From NCBI GenBank assembly GCA_900768265.1, contig CAAGCF010000004.1, positions 31,077-95,076 of the forward strand: a stretch of 64,000 bases of DNA, written 5' to 3'. Made by a program: the position numbers and the translations under genes. Below are positions 16,520-24,238 of the stretch, piece after piece (the first letter of the stretch is position 1; every line of letters begins with the position of its first letter). Origin of the DNA: an uncultured Collinsella sp. (lineage in GTDB: Bacteria > Actinomycetota > Coriobacteriia > Coriobacteriales > Coriobacteriaceae). The notes beneath the pieces are model-generated. The model was not told where the DNA came from. It saw nothing but the letters and a program-made list of their open reading frames with translations, and made no database searches.

Positions 16520-19297
16520 ATGATTCTCAACGGACCGGGAATTAGCTACACCGAGCCCGATATCGGTTCGGAGTTCGTGCCGCCGCTGCCGGAGCATCCG
16601 CGCGAGGCAATCGTCAAGCTGTGCGAACACTGCACCAACCGCCTGCTGCATCGCGACGAGCTGCTGGGCTACGAGTACTGGTCGTTTGCCGAGGCCGCAA
16701 CCGACGAGCAAGCCGAAGTGCTCTGCAAGATGAAGATGCGCCGTCCCTATACGCTGCCCGAGATGGTTAAGCTCACCGGCATGCCCGAGGCCGATATCGA
16801 GAAGATGCTCGACGACATGAGCTACACGGGTCTGCTCGAGTACAACTGGGAAAACCCCGAGCGCGCCAAGCAGTGGGTGCTGCCCATGCTGGTGCCGGGT
16901 TCCGCCGAGTTCCTCAACATGCGCGTGAGTCAGCTCGAGGAGCATCCGGTCTATGCCAAGTTCTTTGAGCAGGCATCCAAAGGCCCGCTGTCCAAGGCTA
17001 CGCCGATGGTGCCGCCCGGAGGCGCCGGTATCGGCATGCACGTCATTCCGGTCGAGAAGGCCATTGACGCCGCGAGCACCTCGGTGCCGATTGAGCATAT
17101 TGAGCACTGGCTCGACAAATACGAGGGTAAGTATGCCGCTAGCACCTGCAGCTGCCGCGCGAGCCGTCGCGTGATGGGTGAGGGCTGCGCCGACGACCCG
17201 GCTGATTGGTGCATCGCCGTGGGCGATATGGCCGACTACGTGGTCGAGACCGATCGCGGCCATTACGTGACGCGCGACGAGGTCTACGACATCCTGCGCC
17301 AGGCCGAGGACAACGGTTTTGTGCACCAGATCACCAACATCGACGGCGAGAACAAGATCTTCGCCATCTGCAACTGCAACGTCAACGTGTGCTACGCCCT
17401 GCGCACCTCGCAGCTGTTCAACACGCCCAACCTGTCGCGCTCGGCCTATGTCGCCAAGGTCGAAAAGGACAAGTGTGTGGCCTGCGGTCGCTGCGTTGAG
17501 GTGTGCTCGGCCGGTGCTGCTAAGCTGGGCCAGAAGCTCTGCAGCAAAAAGGCCGGTGGACAGGTCCCCGAGTATCCGCGCCAGGAGCTGCCCGATGCCA
17601 CCAAGTGGGACCACACCAAGTGGTCGCCCAACTACCGCAACGACAACCGCATCGAGACGCATGAGTCCGGCACCGCTCCCTGCAAGACGGCCTGCCCCGC
17701 GCATGTCGCCGTCCAGGGTTATTTGAAGCTCGCGGCGCAGGGTCGCTATGACGAGGCGCTGGCGCTCATCAAGCGTGAGAACCCACTGCCCGCCATCTGC
17801 GGCCGCGTGTGCAACCGCCGCTGTGAGGATGCCTGCACCCGCGGCCGTGTGGACGCCGCCGTGGCTATCGACGAGGTCAAGAAGTTTATCGCCCAGCGCG
17901 ATCTGGACGCCGCGACCCGCTATGTCCCACCTGTGGTGACCCCGACGCGTGCCGGCGGCTTCGACCAGAAGATCGCCATCATCGGTGCCGGCCCGGCCGG
18001 TCTGTCCTGCGCTTTCTACCTGGCCGAGAAGGGCTACAAGCCCGTCGTATTTGAGAAGAACGAGCGCCCGGGCGGCATGCTCACCTACGGTATTCCCAGC
18101 TTTAAGCTGGAAAAGGACGTTATCGAGGCCGAGGTCGAGATCATTCGCCTGATGGGTGCCGAGTTCCGCTATGGCGTGGAGGTCGGTCGCGATGTGACGC
18201 TCGACGAGCTGCGCGCGCAGGGCTTTAAGGCCTTCTACGTGGCTATTGGCTGCCAGGGCGGCCGCCTTGCCGGTATTCCGGGCGAGGATGCCGAGGACGT
18301 GACCGTAGCCGTCGACTTCTTGCGCGAGGTCAACAGTGGCAAGATCGACGCGTTGCCCGGCCGCACCATCGTGGTGGGCGGCGGCAACGTGGCCATCGAC
18401 GTGGCCCGCAACGCCTGCCGCCTGGGCTCCGAGCACGTTGAGATGTTCTGCCTGGAGAGCGAGGCCCAGATGCCCGCGAGCGAGGAGGAGCGTCGCGAGG
18501 CCATCGAGGACGGCGCGCACATCAGCTGCGGCTGGGGCCCCAAAGAGGTTCACCTGGACGAGACCGGCCGTGTGTGCGGTATCACCTTCAAGCGCTGCAC
18601 GCGTGTCTTTGACGACGAGGGCCGTTTTGCGCCCGAGTACGACGAGAACGATCTGCGCCGTGTCGATGCCGACCGCGTCGTCATGTCGATTGGCCAGTCC
18701 ATTGTGTGGGGCGACCTGCTGGCTGGCTCCAAGGTGGAGCTTGGCCGCGGCCAGGGTGCCCTTGCCGATCCCCAGACCTATCAGACCGCTGAGCCCGACA
18801 TCTTTGTGGGAGGCGACGTCTACACCGGTCCGAGCTTTGCCATCGATGCCATCGCCGCCGGCCACGAGGCCGCCGTGTCCATCCATCGCTTTGTGCAGCC
18901 GGGCTCCACGCTCATCATCGGCCGCAACCAGCGCCGCTACACCGCGCTCGACCGCGACGATGTCGTGATCGAGAGCTACGACAACGCGAACCGCGAGGTT
19001 GCCCACGTGGACCGCGAGCGCGAGAAGGCCGCGCCGTTTAGCGAGTACGTCGAGACCTTTACCGAAGAGCAGGTGCGCGCCGAGACCGCCCGCTGCTTGG
19101 GTTGCGGTGCCTCGATCGTCGACCCCAACAAGTGCATCGGCTGCGGCCTGTGCACCACCAAGTGCGCGTTCGACGCCATCCATCTGGATCGCGACCGCCC
19201 CGAGTGCTCCACGATGGTCAAATACGAGCAAAAGCTCCCCAGCCTCGGCAAGTACGCTTTGAAACGCGCAATCAAAATCAAATTCGGGAAGAAGTAA
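16520..19297 (+). CDS. FAD/iron-sulfur pyridine-nucleotide oxidoreductase, multidomain
   Basis: This is a 925-residue protein. The N-terminal region (1-190) has a CEHC pair and a winged-helix-like segment. A cysteine-rich part includes CSCRASRRVMGEGC near residue 209 and a ferredoxin motif CVACGRCVEVC near residue 318. A GltD-type module follows: the Fe-S domain GTAPCKTACPAHV with CGRVCNRRCEDAC, FAD binding GAGPAG near 488 and NAD(P)H binding GGGNVA near 620. A C-terminal ferredoxin domain (CLGCG, CIGCGLCTTKC, about 858-880) ends it. The domain set fits electron transfer between NAD(P)H and ferredoxin-like partners. ATG 16520 has AGAAGGGA upstream; earlier frame belongs to the divergent region. 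It is likely controlled by the TetR operators. Confidence 0.85.
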   Translation: MILNGPGISYTEPDIGSEFVPPLPEHPREAIVKLCEHCTNRLLHRDELLGYEYWSFAEAATDEQAEVLCKMKMRRPYTLPEMVKLTGMPEADIEKMLDDMSYTGLLEYNWENPERAKQWVLPMLVPGSAEFLNMRVSQLEEHPVYAKFFEQASKGPLSKATPMVPPGGAGIGMHVIPVEKAIDAASTSVPIEHIEHWLDKYEGKYAASTCSCRASRRVMGEGCADDPADWCIAVGDMADYVVETDRGHYVTRDEVYDILRQAEDNGFVHQITNIDGENKIFAICNCNVNVCYALRTSQLFNTPNLSRSAYVAKVEKDKCVACGRCVEVCSAGAAKLGQKLCSKKAGGQVPEYPRQELPDATKWDHTKWSPNYRNDNRIETHESGTAPCKTACPAHVAVQGYLKLAAQGRYDEALALIKRENPLPAICGRVCNRRCEDACTRGRVDAAVAIDEVKKFIAQRDLDAATRYVPPVVTPTRAGGFDQKIAIIGAGPAGLSCAFYLAEKGYKPVVFEKNERPGGMLTYGIPSFKLEKDVIEAEVEIIRLMGAEFRYGVEVGRDVTLDELRAQGFKAFYVAIGCQGGRLAGIPGEDAEDVTVAVDFLREVNSGKIDALPGRTIVVGGGNVAIDVARNACRLGSEHVEMFCLESEAQMPASEEERREAIEDGAHISCGWGPKEVHLDETGRVCGITFKRCTRVFDDEGRFAPEYDENDLRRVDADRVVMSIGQSIVWGDLLAGSKVELGRGQGALADPQTYQTAEPDIFVGGDVYTGPSFAIDAIAAGHEAAVSIHRFVQPGSTLIIGRNQRRYTALDRDDVVIESYDNANREVAHVDREREKAAPFSEYVETFTEEQVRAETARCLGCGASIVDPNKCIGCGLCTTKCAFDAIHLDRDRPECSTMVKYEQKLPSLGKYALKRAIKIKFGKK

Positions 19298-19345
19298 AAG
19301 AACCTAACAAGAAAGCGAACGGTGCAGGGGGCGGTTGGACAGCGA

Positions 19346-19443
19346 GCGAGTCCCAGGCGTGGCGAGGTGCCTTGAAAGAGGAGGGCATAGGGCTTTTGCC
19401 CATGCCCGACGATTGAAAGGCAGATCGCCCGTCTGGGGCTCGC
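19346..19443 (+). ncRNA. Folded leader RNA upstream of hypA (candidate cis-regulatory RNA)
   Basis: Three nested helices can be drawn. P1 pairs GCGAGUCCCAG (19346-19356) with CUGGGGCUCGC (19433-19443), 11 pairs including one G-U. P2 pairs GGCGAGGUGCC (19361-19371) with GGCAGAUCGCC (19419-19429), 9 of 11 pairs around a two-base internal loop. P3 is GGGCAU-A-GGGC-UUUU-GCCC-AUGCCC (19383-19407). UUGAAAG repeats on both sides of P3 in the P2-P3 internal loop. It occupies the 192-bp gap before hypA and has no coding potential. I do not recognise it as a named riboswitch. It could instead be the 3' UTR of the oxidoreductase or an independent small RNA. Confidence 0.55.
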
Positions 19444-19458
19444 GCAGCGTCAAATCGA

Positions 19459-19480
19459 CCGCCGTTCGTTAGAACGGCGG
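19459..19480 (+). promoter_or_regulatory. Hairpin at the hypA ribosome site
   Basis: CCGCCGTTC (19459-19467) pairs perfectly with GAACGGCGG (19472-19480) across GTTA, ending ten bases before the GTG start of hypA. It may modulate translation or act as a processing stem together with the larger structure upstream. Confidence 0.55.
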
Positions 19481-19489
19481 AAGAGAAAA

Positions 19490-19918
19490 GTGCACGAATT
19501 GGGAATCGTTTATCACATCATTCGCGATGTTGAGAACGTGGCGCGCGCCAATGGCGTGCGCCACGTTTCGAGCGTTACGCTGCTGCTGGGTGAGGTCTCG
19601 GGCGTCGTTCCCGACTTGCTGCTCGACGCTTGGCGCTGGGCGGCAGATAAAAAGTCCATCACCGAGGGTGCGGAGCTTATTGTGGAGCCTGTCGAGGCCG
19701 TGACGCATTGCGAGGCGTGCGGCTGCGACTACGTGACGGTCGAGCACGGCAAGACCTGCCCCCATTGCGGCAGCGGCGAGACATACCTGCTGCAGGGCCA
19801 GGAGGTCATGATCAAGCAGATCGAGACCCCCGACGAGGACCCGGCAGACGCTGCTCCCGACGGTCCTTCCGACGCTCCCGACGCCGTCGACGCCGCCAAC
19901 CCCCTCCACATCGCCTAA
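19490..19918 (+). CDS. hypA: Hydrogenase nickel-incorporation protein HypA
   Basis: The 142-residue protein begins MHELGIVYHI, with the nickel-binding Met-His-Glu terminus of the family. It has the zinc site CEACG with CPHCG at about residues 74-102. HypA with HypB delivers nickel to NiFe hydrogenase precursors in the cytoplasm. The C-terminus carries a 25-residue acidic, proline-rich extension beyond the usual length of about 115. The start is GTG at 19490, and the conserved MHE sequence fixes it. No other hyp or hydrogenase gene lies in the window, so it stands apart from its partners, behind a structured leader. Confidence 0.93.
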   Translation: MHELGIVYHIIRDVENVARANGVRHVSSVTLLLGEVSGVVPDLLLDAWRWAADKKSITEGAELIVEPVEAVTHCEACGCDYVTVEHGKTCPHCGSGETYLLQGQEVMIKQIETPDEDPADAAPDGPSDAPDAVDAANPLHIA

Positions 19919-19923
19919 CTTGG

Positions 19924-20000
19924 TCGTTGGGGACGTTCTTAAACGACTAGTCAATCAAGAACGTCCCCAACGACTAGTCGTTTAAGAACGTCTCCAATGA
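19924..20000. repeat. RGGGAC palindrome, type 3, double unit
   Basis: TCGTTGGGGACGTTCTT (19924-19940) pairs perfectly with AAGAACGTCCCCAACGA (19957-19973). A further inverted copy (CTAGTCGTTTAAGAACG...) continues to about 20000. It starts six bases after the hypA stop. The remaining gap to 20321 is AT-rich PTS leader. Confidence 0.85.
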
Positions 20001-20223
20001 CTACTTGCGCTAGAGCATAAGTCACGCTAATAGTCAAGTTATGTCTGTTTACACAACATAGCGGCAGTACAAGCGCATTCACGCTTGCCTAAAATCGATA
20101 TTAATGAACAGCCTGCTTGTATCTGTAAAATGCGCGGCTTGATGAGCGGCGCCTTGGCGGGTAATGAGTGAAAAACCAGCAACGTAATCAACTTGTAACA
20201 AACCTAGACGTTTAAACAAATAA

Positions 20224-20274
20224 TGCAACCTTTTGCAAATTTAGCGATAATTCCACAAACTAAACAGGTATACT
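20224..20274 (+). promoter_or_regulatory. Putative PTS operon promoter and operator
   Basis: A TATACT -10 word lies at 20269-20274, 48 bp before the start; no good -35 is seen at 17 bp. Upstream, TGCAA-CCTT-TTGCA (20224-20237) is a short perfect palindrome that could be an activator site. The local AT-richness contrasts with the surrounding coding DNA. Confidence 0.4.
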
Positions 20275-20321
20275 TCCTTAATGTCGTGTAGGGAATACGT
20301 AGACAAAAAGGAGGTTATGTG

Positions 20322-21311
20322 ATGGTAAGTATTGTTCTTGCTAGCCACGGGGACTTGGCTGCTGGAATCAAGCAGACGGGCTCGATGGTCTTTGGCGATC
20401 AGCCGTCTGTAGCCGTGGTCTCGCTCGAGCCGAGCATGGGCCCCGACGACTTCCGTGCCAAGGTCGAGGAAGCAGTCGCTTCCTTCGAGGACCAGGAGCA
20501 GGTGCTCTTCCTCGTTGATCTGTGGGGCGGCACGCCGTTCAACCAGATCAGCGGGCTCATCGAGGGCCACGATTCCTGGGCTATCGTCACCGGTGTCAAC
20601 CTGCCTATGCTCATCGAGGCATATTCGCAGCGCTTTGACGCAAAGAACACTGCACATGCGATCGCAAAACATCTCGTGACTGAGGCTAAGGCTGGCGTGC
20701 GCGTCAAGCCCGAGTCTCTGGAGCCCGAGGAGAAGAAGCCGGCTGCGGCCGCCGCTGCTCCTGCAGGCGCCATCCCTCCGGGAACGGTCATCGGCGACGG
20801 GCACATCAAGATTGCCCACGTCCGTATCGACACCCGTCTGCTTCATGGTCAGGTGGCCACCACGTGGACCAAGCAGATCAACCCCAACCGCATCATCGTG
20901 GTTTCCGACGGCGTTGCTCACGACGAGCTCCGCAAGACCATGATCGAGCAGGCTGCCCCTCCGGGAGTCCATGCCAACGTCGTGCCCATCAAGAAGATGG
21001 CCGAGGTCGTCAAGGACACGCGCTTTGGTGACACCAAGGCCATGCTGCTCTTCGAGAACCCGCAGGATCTGCTCAAGGCCATCGAGGCCGGCGTCGACAT
21101 CAAGGAAGTCAACATCGGTTCCATGGCTCACTCCAAGGGCAAGGTCGTCGTCACCAACGCCGTCGCTATGGGCGATGACGACGTCAAGACTCTCGAGGCC
21201 CTCAAGGCCAAGGGCGTCAAGTTCGAGGTCCGCAAGGTTCCTTCGGATTCCTCCGAGGATCTCGACGCCATGTTGAAGAAAGCTAAGGCCGAACTGGCCG
21301 CTCAAGCATAG
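20322..21311 (+). CDS. manX: PTS mannose-family EIIAB component
   Basis: This 329-residue fused IIA-IIB protein has an N-terminal IIA domain (1-130) with phospho-accepting His9 in ASHGDLA. An Ala/Pro/Glu linker (about 131-155) joins the IIB domain with His175 in RIDTRLLHGQVATTW. Phosphate passes from HPr to IIA to IIB and then to the sugar carried by IIC/IID. ATG 20322 follows AAGGAGG by seven bases; an overlapping GTG at 20319 is less well placed. It leads an operon with IIC 18 bp downstream and IID after that. Substrate range in this family covers mannose, fructose, glucosamine and others and cannot be fixed here. Confidence 0.96.
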   Translation: MVSIVLASHGDLAAGIKQTGSMVFGDQPSVAVVSLEPSMGPDDFRAKVEEAVASFEDQEQVLFLVDLWGGTPFNQISGLIEGHDSWAIVTGVNLPMLIEAYSQRFDAKNTAHAIAKHLVTEAKAGVRVKPESLEPEEKKPAAAAAAPAGAIPPGTVIGDGHIKIAHVRIDTRLLHGQVATTWTKQINPNRIIVVSDGVAHDELRKTMIEQAAPPGVHANVVPIKKMAEVVKDTRFGDTKAMLLFENPQDLLKAIEAGVDIKEVNIGSMAHSKGKVVVTNAVAMGDDDVKTLEALKAKGVKFEVRKVPSDSSEDLDAMLKKAKAELAAQA

Positions 21312-21329
21312 TAAAGGAGGGTCCGATAC

Positions 21330-22148
21330 ATGTCTGCAATCACTATTCTGCTTGTTGCGATTGTCGCGTTGCTTGCCGGTATGGAAGGCATTCTGGATGA
21401 GTTCCAGTTCCATCAGCCGCTCGTGGCATGCACGCTTATCGGTCTCGTAACCGGTCACCTTCAGGAGGGCATCCTCCTGGGCGGTTCGCTCCAGATGATG
21501 GCCCTTGGCTGGGCCAACGTCGGCGCCGCCGTCGCGCCTGACGCCGCTCTGGCCTCGGTCGCCTCTTCGATCATCATGGTGCTCGCCCTCAACGGCGGCG
21601 CTACCGATCCGTCGAAGGCCGTTACCGCCGCTATCGCCGTCGCTGTCCCGCTGTCGGTCGCTGGTCTGTTCCTGACCATGATCTGCCGTACCCTGGCTAC
21701 CGCTATCGCTCACGCCATGGACGGTTGCGCCGAGAAGGGCGACTTCGCCGGCATCGAGCGTTGGCAGTACATTGCCATCCTTATGCAGGGCCTTCGTATC
21801 GCCATCCCGGCAGTACTTCTGTGCATCATCCCGGCCGAGGCTGTTACCAACGCGCTTAACGCTATGCCCGACTGGCTGTCCGGCGGCATGGCTGTCGGCG
21901 GCGGCATGGTCGCTTCCGTCGGTTACGCCATGGTCATCAACATGATGGCCACCAAGGAGACCTGGCCGTTCTTCATCCTCGGCTTTGTCCTTGCTGCCAT
22001 CCCTCAGCTCACGCTGATCGCCCTTGGCCTCATCGGCATCTCCCTTGCTCTCATCTACCTTGGCCTTAAGGATCTGGCCAAGCAGGGTGGCGGCATGGGC
22101 GGTGGCTCCGGCGACCCGCTCGGCGATATTCTGAACGATTACGAGTAG
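21330..22148 (+). CDS. manY: PTS mannose-family EIIC component
   Basis: This 272-residue integral membrane protein has about seven hydrophobic segments and the family motif GGSLQMMALGWANVGAAVAPD near residues 51-71. It forms the sugar channel with the IID protein and receives phosphate through IIAB. AAAGGAGGG lies just before the ATG. Its C-terminus is Gly-rich (GGGMGGGSGDP). It overlaps nothing and is followed 16 bp later by manZ. Confidence 0.96.
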   Translation: MSAITILLVAIVALLAGMEGILDEFQFHQPLVACTLIGLVTGHLQEGILLGGSLQMMALGWANVGAAVAPDAALASVASSIIMVLALNGGATDPSKAVTAAIAVAVPLSVAGLFLTMICRTLATAIAHAMDGCAEKGDFAGIERWQYIAILMQGLRIAIPAVLLCIIPAEAVTNALNAMPDWLSGGMAVGGGMVASVGYAMVINMMATKETWPFFILGFVLAAIPQLTLIALGLIGISLALIYLGLKDLAKQGGGMGGGSGDPLGDILNDYE

Positions 22149-22164
22149 GAGGGGAGTGATACAT

Positions 22165-23085
22165 ATGGCAGAGAACAAGATTCAGCTCACCAAGGCTGAC
22201 CGCAAGAAGGTTTGCTTCCGTCATCAGTTCCTTCAGGGCTCGTGGAACTACGAGCGTATGCAGAATGGCGGCTGGTGCTTCGCAATGATCCCTGCGATCA
22301 AGAAGCTCTACACCAGCAAGGATGACCAGATTGCCGCTCTTAAGCGCCACCTGGAGTTCTATAACACCCACCCCTATGTTTCCGCCCCCGTCATTGGCGT
22401 TACCCTCGCTCTCGAGGAGGAGCGCGCCAACGGTGCTCCGATCGACGACGTCGCCATCCAGGGCGTCAAGGTCGGTATGATGGGCCCGCTCGCCGGCGTC
22501 GGCGACCCCGCCTTCTGGTTCACCCTTCGCCCGATCCTGGGCGCTCTGGGCGCTTCCCTGGCCCTGTCCGGTAGCATTGCCGGTCCGCTGCTGTTCTTCT
22601 TCGCGTGGAACATCATCCGTTACGCCTTCCTGTGGTACACGCAGGAGTTTGGCTACAAGGTCGGCTCCTCCATCGCCAAGGACCTCTCTGGCGGTCTGAT
22701 GGGCAAGGTTACCGAGGGTGCTTCCATCCTTGGTATGTTCATCATCGGCGCCCTGGTCGAGCGCTGGGTGTCCATCTCCTTCACCCCGGTCGTCTCCAAG
22801 GTCACGCAGTCTGCTGGCGCCTTTATCGACTGGGCTAACCTGCCCTCCGGTTCCGAGGGTGTCAAGGAAGCACTGACGATGTATAACTCCATCGGCGGTA
22901 CTGCCCTTGATCAGGTCAAGGTCACCACGCTTCAGGCCAACCTCGATCAGCTCATCCCCGGCCTTGCCGCCGTGTGCCTGACCCTGCTGGTCTGCAAGCT
23001 CCTCAAGAAGAAGGTCAGCCCGATCGTCATCATCCTGGCTCTCTTCGCCGTCGGCATCATCGGTCGCGTCTGCGGCTTCATGTAA
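22165..23085 (+). CDS. manZ: PTS mannose-family EIID component
   Basis: This 306-residue protein has a soluble N-terminus (FRHQFLQGSWNYERMQNGGW) typical of IID. The membrane part has the motif GVKVGMMGPLAGVGDPAFWF near residues 100-120 and C-terminal hydrophobic helices. With IIC it makes the transport channel. ATG 22165 is preceded by AGGAGGGG ten bases away; the frame extends to a GTG at 22156 that overlaps this site and is unlikely. It is the last structural gene before a hairpin and manO. Confidence 0.96.
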   Translation: MAENKIQLTKADRKKVCFRHQFLQGSWNYERMQNGGWCFAMIPAIKKLYTSKDDQIAALKRHLEFYNTHPYVSAPVIGVTLALEEERANGAPIDDVAIQGVKVGMMGPLAGVGDPAFWFTLRPILGALGASLALSGSIAGPLLFFFAWNIIRYAFLWYTQEFGYKVGSSIAKDLSGGLMGKVTEGASILGMFIIGALVERWVSISFTPVVSKVTQSAGAFIDWANLPSGSEGVKEALTMYNSIGGTALDQVKVTTLQANLDQLIPGLAAVCLTLLVCKLLKKKVSPIVIILALFAVGIIGRVCGFM

Positions 23086-23141
23086 GCGCGCTTCGGCTTA
23101 AGACCGAGAGTTGCTAGGCAAGGGCTTTTGAGCCATTGAAA

Positions 23142-23189
23142 CGGACCGCACCCGGTGGGTACACTGGATGCGGTCCGATTGTTTTATTT
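23142..23189 (+). terminator. Terminator/attenuator between manZ and manO, with possible promoter
   Basis: CGGACCGCA (23142-23150) pairs with TGCGGTCCG (23169-23177), followed by ATTGTTTTATTT. The loop contains GGGTACACTGG, whose TACACT (23160-23165) could be a -10 for manO itself, in which case initiation would leave the first arm out of the RNA. The element could therefore end PTS transcripts while letting manO be expressed separately. Confidence 0.6.
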
Positions 23190-23205
23190 GGAGGGCGAGG
23201 CGCGC

Positions 23206-23604
23206 ATGGCGCAATCTCAGAACAGCACGGTCGATCTTGCAACGCCGGCAACCTGCCTGATGGGGCTTACCAGCCACGGCAACGTCATGGTGGGCAATAA
23301 GGCGTTTGAGTACTATAACGAGCGCAATCCCGAGGATTATATTCAAATCCCGTGGGACGAGGTCGACTATATTGCCGCCGAGGTTTTGCGTGGCACCAAG
23401 AAGATTACGCGTTTTGCGATCTTCACCAAGGACAACGGTCACTTTACGTTTTCGACGCGCGACGACAAAGAGACGCTTCGTGCGGTCCGCAAGTACGTTG
23501 ACGAGGACAAGCTCGTGCGCTCGCCCGACTTCATCGATGTGACCGCCAAGGGCGCCAAGAGCATTCCCTCCGTTATCAAAAACCTCTTCCACAAAGGTAA
23601 CTAG
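23206..23604 (+). CDS. manO: Mannose PTS accessory protein ManO (DUF956)
   Basis: This 132-residue soluble protein has the DUF956 pattern: TCLMGLTSHGNVMVGNKAFE near the start, YIQIPWDEVDYIAAEV, and FAIFTKDNGHFTFSTRD in the middle. DUF956 proteins are encoded next to mannose-family PTS genes, as here, and are thought to modulate them. ATG 23206 has GGAGGGCGAGG upstream; the frame back to 23155 lies in the hairpin region and is not used. It follows manZ by 120 bp and ends in a TAG that borders a palindromic repeat. Confidence 0.93.
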   Translation: MAQSQNSTVDLATPATCLMGLTSHGNVMVGNKAFEYYNERNPEDYIQIPWDEVDYIAAEVLRGTKKITRFAIFTKDNGHFTFSTRDDKETLRAVRKYVDEDKLVRSPDFIDVTAKGAKSIPSVIKNLFHKGN

Positions 23605-23605
23605 T

Positions 23606-23652
23606 CGCCTGCGGCGTTCTTAAACGACTAGTCATTAAAGAACGCCCGCCAA
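23606..23652. repeat. Palindrome related to type 3, after manO
   Basis: GGCGTTCTT (23613-23621) pairs with AAGAACGCC (23638-23646). The loop holds AAACGACTAGTCATT, shared with the element at 19924-20000. It begins at the manO stop codon. The GGGGAC word is degenerate (GCGGC) in this copy. Confidence 0.75.
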
Positions 23653-23721
23653 TGACTATCACTTCGAAGAGTGGCCACACGCTGCATCACAACGTGTAAA
23701 TCTGTTACACTAGTACAACAT

Positions 23722-23797
23722 GCCTCCGTAGCTCAGGGGATAGAGCACCGCTCTCCTAAAGCGGGTGTCGACGGTTCGAATCCGCCCGGGGGCACCA
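23722..23797 (+). tRNA. tRNA-Arg (anticodon CCT)
   Basis: A complete cloverleaf is visible: acceptor GCCTCCG with CGGGGGC, D arm GCTC..GAGC, and anticodon stem CCGCT/AGCGG with loop CTCCTAA giving anticodon CCT (reads AGG, Arg). The T arm has GGTTCGAATCC, and an encoded CCA lies at 23795-23797 after discriminator A. It stands alone and is followed by two further copies of its 3' 24 bp. Confidence 0.96.
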
Positions 23798-24105
23798 GGG
23801 AATATGACGGCGTCGCTAGAGCGGCGCCGTTTCTGGTTTGTGGGGCCGTCGGCGGTTTCGGACCGTCGACACCCGCGTCACCAATTTCCCCGCGGGGGGA
23901 GTTTTCGAATCCGCCCGGGGGCACCAGAGATTTGTCGAGCCCGGTACCACCACGGTGCCGGGCTCTTCTGGTCTAAGGGCCGGATTCGGGCCGTCGACGC
24001 CCGCGTCACCAGTTTCCCCTCGGGGGGGGGGGGAGTTTTCGAATCCGCCCGGGGGCACCAGAGATTGATCGAGCCCGGTACCTTTATGGTGCCGGGCTCT
24101 TCTGG
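23775..24105 (+). repeat. Tandem array of tRNA-Arg 3' ends and terminators
   Basis: The last 24 bases of the tRNA plus one G (TTCGAATCCGCCCGGGGGCA...) occur at 23775, 23904 and 24038, spaced 129 and 134 bp. Each copy is followed by a hairpin terminator: GAGCCCGGTACC with GGTGCCGGGCTC at 23937-23965 and 24071-24099, and a different stem after the tRNA itself. Each extra copy is preceded by CCGTCGACACCCGC (23863; one mismatch at 23991), the exact reverse complement of tRNA bases 23761-23774. The pattern suggests repeated integration or duplication at an attachment site. No integrase gene is present. Confidence 0.85.
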
Positions 24106-24144
24106 TTTAAAGTCACGTTCTTCCATGGGCGGCAATCCCGCGTC

Positions 24145-24184
24145 AAAAGAAAAGCGCCCGCTTGCCGGGGGAGCAAGCGGGCGC
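24145..24184 (-). terminator. Terminator of the PASTA kinase operon
   Basis: On the minus strand a perfect 12-bp stem (GCGCCCGCTTGC, 24184-24173 with 24165-24154) with a 7-nt loop is followed by TTTTCTTTTG. It lies 54 bp past the pknB stop. Confidence 0.92.
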
Positions 24185-24238
24185 TTCTGAGCGAATGCGT
24201 TTGCGGTCTAAACCGCTCGGAGCAACAAGCGATCGACG

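Noticed and set aside
16406..19231. 941-codon open frame antisense to the oxidoreductase
   Set aside because: Composition is a shadow of the sense gene; it would start outside any promoter and read across the TetR operators.
19298..19489. Known nickel/cobalt, molybdenum-cofactor or cobalamin riboswitch
   Set aside because: The conserved words I remember for these classes are not found in the expected order, so only an unnamed structure is reported.
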